Assembly (NCBI GenBank): GCA_023139025.1
Contig: JAGLOH010000054.1
Location: forward strand, 1 to 9,860
Direction of reading: 5' to 3'
From: Candidatus Heimdallarchaeota archaeon
Lineage (GTDB): Archaea > Asgardarchaeota > Heimdallarchaeia > Heimdallarchaeales > Heimdallarchaeaceae
DNA length: 9,860 nucleotides
The translations under genes were made by a program, and so were the position numbers. Within the stretch, counting starts at the first letter, position 1. Each line of letters begins with the position of its first letter. Below are positions 6,822 through 9,860 of the stretch, piece by piece. The notes under the pieces are model-generated. The model did not search any database, was not told where the DNA came from, and saw only the letters and a program-made list of their open reading frames with translations.

Positions 6822-7709
6822 TTAAAAGATAGTCTGTAAAATCTCTCTTATTTCTTCATCTCTCTCAGTTTTGAACAATTTTTCTAGAGAATATTTAGCA
6901 TCCTCATTTTCAAGCATTACAAGTTTTTTTACAATTTCCTTGCGAATATCTCGATTAGCTTCTTTTAACACATAACGAGACAATTCATAAGCTATATTCT
7001 CTTCGTTTGCTTTTTGAAGAAGATAGAAAAGCAGAAGTTTTCTAGTCTCATTATCTGGTTTCGATTTAAGCAAAAGCAGAAAAGTATTTTGGATTTTATT
7101 ATCATTAATTCTATCACTTAATGCCCTAATCAACCAAAGTTTAACTCTTTTGGATTTTTCGAAATATTTAACTTTATTAACAAAAACTTCTTGAATTTCA
7201 GTATCATAGATAATGGGTCTTAATCCCCATACAGCCCACAATCTTACTTTTGGAGAACTGTCGTCTAGTTTCCTAATTAATAATCTCTTAACTTCCGATT
7301 TGTCATTAAGATCGGCTAACAAGGAAACAGCTTTTACTCTACAGAGAGAATAAGAATCTTTGAAGGCAATTTCTTTGAGCAGTTCCTCTAAATCACTGTT
7401 TGGGAGGAGTTCAGTAATCTTATCAAATATCAGGACTCTATCTTTGTTCTTTCTTGTTTTCTCATACTCATTAAGAATCTCTTGAATTTCCTCTGATGAT
7501 GTTACTATTATTTCTTCAGCTTGAATATCTTCAATATTAGTATCTAGAACTTCCTCTGATTCATACGTATCGATAATATTTGTGTCCTTGATTTCTAGAT
7601 TTTTTTTCTTGTACTCACTTGATTTGACAAACTCTTCAGAATCTTCTTCTAATTCTTCTAAAAAAATCTCTACTTCATCTTCCTCTGAATTTGGAGTATG
7701 GTAAGTCAA
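6822..7709 (-). CDS. HEAT-repeat protein with an acidic N-terminal tail
   Basis: A 295-residue soluble protein of unknown role. Residues 1-85 are strongly acidic (EEDEVEIFLEELEEDSEEF at 9-27 and further Glu/Asp runs) with no hydrophobic segment, so this part is probably disordered or partly helical. From about 95 to the end, paired amphipathic helices repeat every 30-35 residues, as in HEAT or PBS-lyase-type repeats: CRVKAVSLLADL (123-134), PKVRLWAVWGLRPI (153-166), KRVKLWLIRALSDR (187-200), ETRKLLLFYLLQKA (221-234) and DIRKEIVKKLVML (254-266). These solenoids usually act as protein-binding scaffolds. The only usable start is TTG 7709, because an in-frame TGA lies 9 bp upstream. GTGAG, 5 nt before it, could serve as a Shine-Dalgarno, which would make this one of the few genes here with a leader. 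It is divergent from the hydrolase gene and convergent with the MFS gene. Confidence 0.8.
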   Translation of the reverse strand: MTYHTPNSEEDEVEIFLEELEEDSEEFVKSSEYKKKNLEIKDTNIIDTYESEEVLDTNIEDIQAEEIIVTSSEEIQEILNEYEKTRKNKDRVLIFDKITELLPNSDLEELLKEIAFKDSYSLCRVKAVSLLADLNDKSEVKRLLIRKLDDSSPKVRLWAVWGLRPIIYDTEIQEVFVNKVKYFEKSKRVKLWLIRALSDRINDNKIQNTFLLLLKSKPDNETRKLLLFYLLQKANEENIAYELSRYVLKEANRDIRKEIVKKLVMLENEDAKYSLEKLFKTERDEEIREILQTIF

Positions 7710-7768
7710 CTTCTCTCACATTCTTTATAACTTGGTGATTAAAAAAGCTATCATTTCATTGCGAAGAG

Positions 7769-7778
7769 CTTAAAAAAG
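7769..7778 (+). promoter_or_regulatory. TATA-like box of the metallo-hydrolase gene
   Basis: CTTAAAAAAG, preceded by the purine-rich GCGAAGAG (BRE-like), is centred about 25 bp before ATG 7798, which predicts a leaderless transcript. Read on the other strand, the same A-run (TTTTTTAAG) could also serve the divergent HEAT-repeat gene with a leader of roughly 35 nt. Confidence 0.5.
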
Positions 7779-7797
7779 AGAGATAAAATAGCTGTTC

Positions 7798-8439
7798 ATG
7801 AGCAAAATAAAAATTGTAACAGAAGAAACAGGTCCAATAAAGTCTAATTGTTACCTTCTCTATGATGAAGTTGAGAAGAAAGCAGCTCTATTTGATGTAG
7901 GTGGGGAGATAAACCAAATTCTATCAATTATTGAAAGTGAACAATTGACTGTGGAGTATTTATTCTGCACTCATCTACATTTTGATCATGTGCTAGGTTT
8001 GGAGGACATCAGAGAGTTATTTCTTGAAGCTAAACTAGTATATAATGAAAGAGAAGAAAAAGTTCTCAAAAGTTTAGGCCCCTTTGCTAGAATGTTTGGT
8101 TTCAAATCGAAATCAATTGGAAAATGTGACATTTTTGTTAAAGATGGAGATACATTCAATGTGGGAGATATAGAAATTAAAGCGATTTTATCTCCTGGGC
8201 ATACTCCAGGAAGTATCTGTTACTATTTCGATGAGTACTTGATTTCAGGTGATGTACTATTTAACAAGGGTATTGGAAGAACTGATTTGCCTGGTGGAGA
8301 TTATGATACTTTGTTTCGATCAGTTATGGGTTTATATGATCTCCCAGATGAAACGAAAGTTTATCCAGGTCATGGACCAACCACCTGTATTGGCAATGAA
8401 AAACTAGAAAATCCTTTCATTTCAATAGATGAAAAGTGA
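7798..8439 (+). CDS. Metallo-beta-lactamase-fold hydrolase, glyoxalase II-like (YcbL type)
   Basis: Cytoplasmic binuclear-metal hydrolase of 213 residues, the normal size for the small glyoxalase-II-like group. Metal ligands are all present: THLHFDH (58-64, giving His59, His61, Asp63 and His64), His135 in PGHTPGS, Asp152 in SGDVLF and His192 in YPGHGP. GRTDLPGGDYDTL (160-172) and GPTTCIGNEKLENPF (193-207) are characteristic of YcbL-like proteins, which hydrolyse thioesters such as S-D-lactoylglutathione. There is no extra C-terminal substrate-binding domain as in classical glyoxalase II. Since most archaea lack glutathione, another thiol ester is likely; that is inference. ATG 7798 is supported by the TATA-like box 25 bp upstream. 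It converges on the HAD gene with only 6 bp between stop codons. Confidence 0.92.
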   Translation: MSKIKIVTEETGPIKSNCYLLYDEVEKKAALFDVGGEINQILSIIESEQLTVEYLFCTHLHFDHVLGLEDIRELFLEAKLVYNEREEKVLKSLGPFARMFGFKSKSIGKCDIFVKDGDTFNVGDIEIKAILSPGHTPGSICYYFDEYLISGDVLFNKGIGRTDLPGGDYDTLFRSVMGLYDLPDETKVYPGHGPTTCIGNEKLENPFISIDEK

Positions 8440-8445
8440 TGCAAA

Positions 8446-9102
8446 TTACTCAGTCAGTATTTTTTCTAGAAGGTTCTGAATATCTTTAAAATTAGAAAAT
8501 TCTACTAATCTTGGATTATTATGGAGTTTTTTGGCCAAGTCTTCATTTCTTTTAGCAATAATATAATCAGCTAACTTTTCGGATGGAAGGATGTCAGAAA
8601 GTCCATCACCTATGTAAACCACTTTATCATGTTCTTCTTTGATTTTCAATACTTGCGAATATTTACAGTTTGCACAATCATGTTCACAATTATCAGTTAG
8701 AAATTTTAGATGAATTTTATTATCAACTAATTCCATGTCATTAGCTTTTATTTCCAGCTTTTCACTTTCAATTCCATGATTCTCAAGAATTCTGGTAATA
8801 TATGTATGAAAACCATCAGAGAGAATGATAAAAAAGATTCCATTTTTTTTAATCCAGTTGTAAAAATCTAAAAATGTGGGATCTATCTTTATTCTATCAA
8901 CGATTTCGTATATTTCATCCATTGTTGTATGTTCAATCATGCTCCATTGCTTGATTAAGGCTGCTCTGGTACCAATTTCACCACTTATTACTAATTTGTC
9001 ATAATACTGCCAGTCTTTAGTTGTTAAAGAAGTTAACATTTCTTTTCCTGTATCTGTCAAAGTTATAGTTCCATCAAAATCACAGCAAATCGCAATGTTC
9101 AT
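8446..9102 (-). CDS. HAD-family phosphatase, MtnX/phosphoserine-phosphatase-like
   Basis: Cytoplasmic haloacid-dehalogenase-type phosphatase of 218 residues. Motif I is DFDGT (8-12, with nucleophile Asp8 and acid/base Asp10), motif II is LSDG (94-97, Ser95), Lys153 or Lys155 is a possible motif III, and motif IV is GDGLSD (165-170), which binds Mg2+. The helical cap between motifs I and II (about 20-80) and the overall length fit the group containing phosphoserine phosphatase and MtnX, the methionine-salvage phosphatase acting on a 2-hydroxy-3-keto-5-methylthiopentenyl phosphate. Between motifs II and IV is CEHDCANCK (139-147), a cysteine cluster that resembles the CxxCK seen in MtnX-like proteins. 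No other methionine-salvage gene is in the window, so the substrate is open. ATG 9102 gives the usual short lead to motif I; an in-frame TTG at 9120 would add six residues but sits at or before the predicted transcript start. Confidence 0.85.
   Translation of the reverse strand: MNIAICCDFDGTITLTDTGKEMLTSLTTKDWQYYDKLVISGEIGTRAALIKQWSMIEHTTMDEIYEIVDRIKIDPTFLDFYNWIKKNGIFFIILSDGFHTYITRILENHGIESEKLEIKANDMELVDNKIHLKFLTDNCEHDCANCKYSQVLKIKEEHDKVVYIGDGLSDILPSEKLADYIIAKRNEDLAKKLHNNPRLVEFSNFKDIQNLLEKILTE
8458..8467 (+). terminator. Short T-run terminator for the hydrolase gene
   Basis: TATTTTTTCT begins about 19 bp after the hydrolase stop codon, inside the 3' end of the convergent HAD gene. A six-T run without a hairpin is modest evidence, but no other terminator fits before that gene. 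Confidence 0.3.
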
Positions 9103-9137
9103 TACATTAATCTTCAACAAGGATAAGAAAAGCTTTC

Positions 9138-9146
9138 CTATATACC
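9138..9146 (-). promoter_or_regulatory. TATA box of the HAD phosphatase gene
   Basis: The minus strand reads GGTATATAG, centred about 40 bp before ATG 9102. It predicts a start near 9116 and a leader of roughly 14 nt, which would exclude the TTG at 9120. Confidence 0.4.
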
Positions 9147-9170
9147 TTCAAAATATAACATTTGGTTACT

Positions 9171-9178
9171 TATTTATA
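9171..9178 (+). promoter_or_regulatory. TATA box of the TldD/PmbA-family gene
   Basis: TATTTATA, the same core as before the MFS gene, centred about 30 bp before GTG 9205. It favours that GTG over the in-frame ATG at 9178, which overlaps the box. An alternative box (AAATATAA, 9151-9158) would suit the ATG. Confidence 0.4.
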
Positions 9179-9204
9179 TGTTGAAGTTATGTAATGCCAT
9201 TAGG

Positions 9205-9860
9205 GTGCAATTTATCGAAACCTTAGATTCATTAATTGAAACTTCTATAAAACAAGGAACATCCTATACTGATGTACGTCATGGTAGAGTAGTTAACAAG
9301 AATATTATTGCTCAAAATGGTAAAATTGTAGATGAAAGAAATTGCATTAATTCTGGGTATGGGATTCGAATGCTCTCAGAAGGTATTGTAACCTTTACTT
9401 CAACTCCGAGAATTAGATTTGCAGAGAAAGAGATAAAGAAAGCAATTAGTGTTTCTAAGTTACTAACAAATTGGAAAAAAGGAATATCAGAACTAGCAGA
9501 TGCCCCAATAGCTGATTCATCAGCTGTTAAGAAACCTAAGATTAATTGGGTAGATTTAGAAAATGAGGAATTTGAGGAGAAAATTAAAGATTTAGATTCT
9601 TTTATCAATGAGTTTTTGAAAGTGGATTGCAGTATAGAGACTGATATTCAGTTAATTAATTGGTCAGAAAAATTTAGAAATTCTGAGGGTACAAGAGTTT
9701 ATCAAGAATATCCTTATGTGATCCTCACTTTAACAGGTAGATTATCTAAAAATGGAAACCAACTAAAATATTACAAATCCTTTGGTGGAATGGGGGGATT
9801 AGAAATTCTTCCTTTCGATAAAATGGAAGAAACACTAGGTTTTATTGAAACAATTAATAA
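9205..9860 (+). CDS. TldD/PmbA-family protein (putative metalloprotease), 3' end cut by the window
   Basis: The first 218 residues of a TldD/PmbA (TldE)-family protein. In bacteria the TldD-TldE pair is a zinc metalloprotease that degrades unfolded or leader peptides in the cytoplasm. The N-terminal helix leads to ASYADVR-like GTSYTDVRHG (18-27), then NSGYGIRMLSEG (49-60), the usual GxGxR-hh-x-xG strand. NSEGTRVYQEYPYVILTLTG (159-178) matches the family's NSEG strand and its following beta region, and GGMGGLE (194-200) matches its Gly-rich loop. The HExxxH metal site, if present, lies beyond the window end, so TldD (with it) cannot be told from PmbA (without it). The frame stays open to the last base. 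An in-frame ATG at 9178 would add nine residues; GTG 9205 fits the TATA spacing and the family's usual N-terminal length. Confidence 0.85.
   Translation, partial: MQFIETLDSLIETSIKQGTSYTDVRHGRVVNKNIIAQNGKIVDERNCINSGYGIRMLSEGIVTFTSTPRIRFAEKEIKKAISVSKLLTNWKKGISELADAPIADSSAVKKPKINWVDLENEEFEEKIKDLDSFINEFLKVDCSIETDIQLINWSEKFRNSEGTRVYQEYPYVILTLTGRLSKNGNQLKYYKSFGGMGGLEILPFDKMEETLGFIETIN

Noticed and set aside
7723..7731. TATA box (GTTATAAAG on the minus strand) for the HEAT-repeat gene
   Set aside because: It is centred only 18 bp from the sole possible start, so transcription would begin inside the coding region. A box further upstream near 7771 fits better.
9312..9608. 98-codon minus-strand open frame near the right edge
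   Set aside because: It is entirely opposite the TldD/PmbA coding sequence, whose family motifs on the plus strand are clear.
1..9860. tRNA, rRNA, CRISPR array, insertion sequence, integrase or defence system
   Set aside because: None was seen by reading both strands. Gaps between genes are 150 bp or less and hold only promoters and T-runs; a tRNAscan-SE and covariance-model search would be the decisive test for RNAs.

Overview
The window is AT-rich and reads as archaeal. Coding strands favour AGA for arginine. Intergenic gaps carry TATA-like boxes about 25-35 bp before start codons, with almost no Shine-Dalgarno sequence, which suggests mostly leaderless or short-leader mRNAs. T-runs rather than hairpins follow several genes. 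A tungsten-type aldehyde:ferredoxin oxidoreductase, an anchored extracellular protein rich in glycosylation sequons, and a HEAT-repeat protein are compatible with an anaerobic or microaerobic archaeon, possibly of the Asgard (Heimdall-like) group. That placement is inference; no marker gene in the window settles it.

Left part (1-2702, + strand): the 3' portion of a homoserine dehydrogenase gene, cut by the window edge, is followed after 5 bp by a complete aldehyde ferredoxin oxidoreductase gene. The two look like one transcription unit. The unit converges on a minus-strand gene (2712-4226) for a membrane-anchored extracellular protein, built of two diverged copies of a beta-rich domain and a C-terminal domain of an uncharacterised 'KPxIYLY' type.

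Middle (4227-6698): a 143-bp divergent promoter region separates that gene from a plus-strand gene for a polytopic membrane protein resembling the 'putative sensor' domain found at the N-terminus of some bacterial kinases, here without any output domain. A T-rich terminator follows, then a separately promoted 14-helix DHA2-type MFS exporter.

Right part (6699-9860): an acidic HEAT-repeat protein (minus), a glyoxalase-II-like metallo-beta-lactamase-fold hydrolase (plus), an MtnX/SerB-like HAD phosphatase (minus), and the 5' part of a TldD/PmbA-family gene (plus) that runs off the window. These alternate in strand, so each is probably transcribed alone.

No RNA genes, insertion sequences, CRISPR arrays, integrases or phage genes were seen, and no non-coding gap exceeds 150 bp. 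The window is mostly housekeeping metabolism. Its least explained part is the divergent pair of surface protein and sensor-like membrane protein at 2712-5035.
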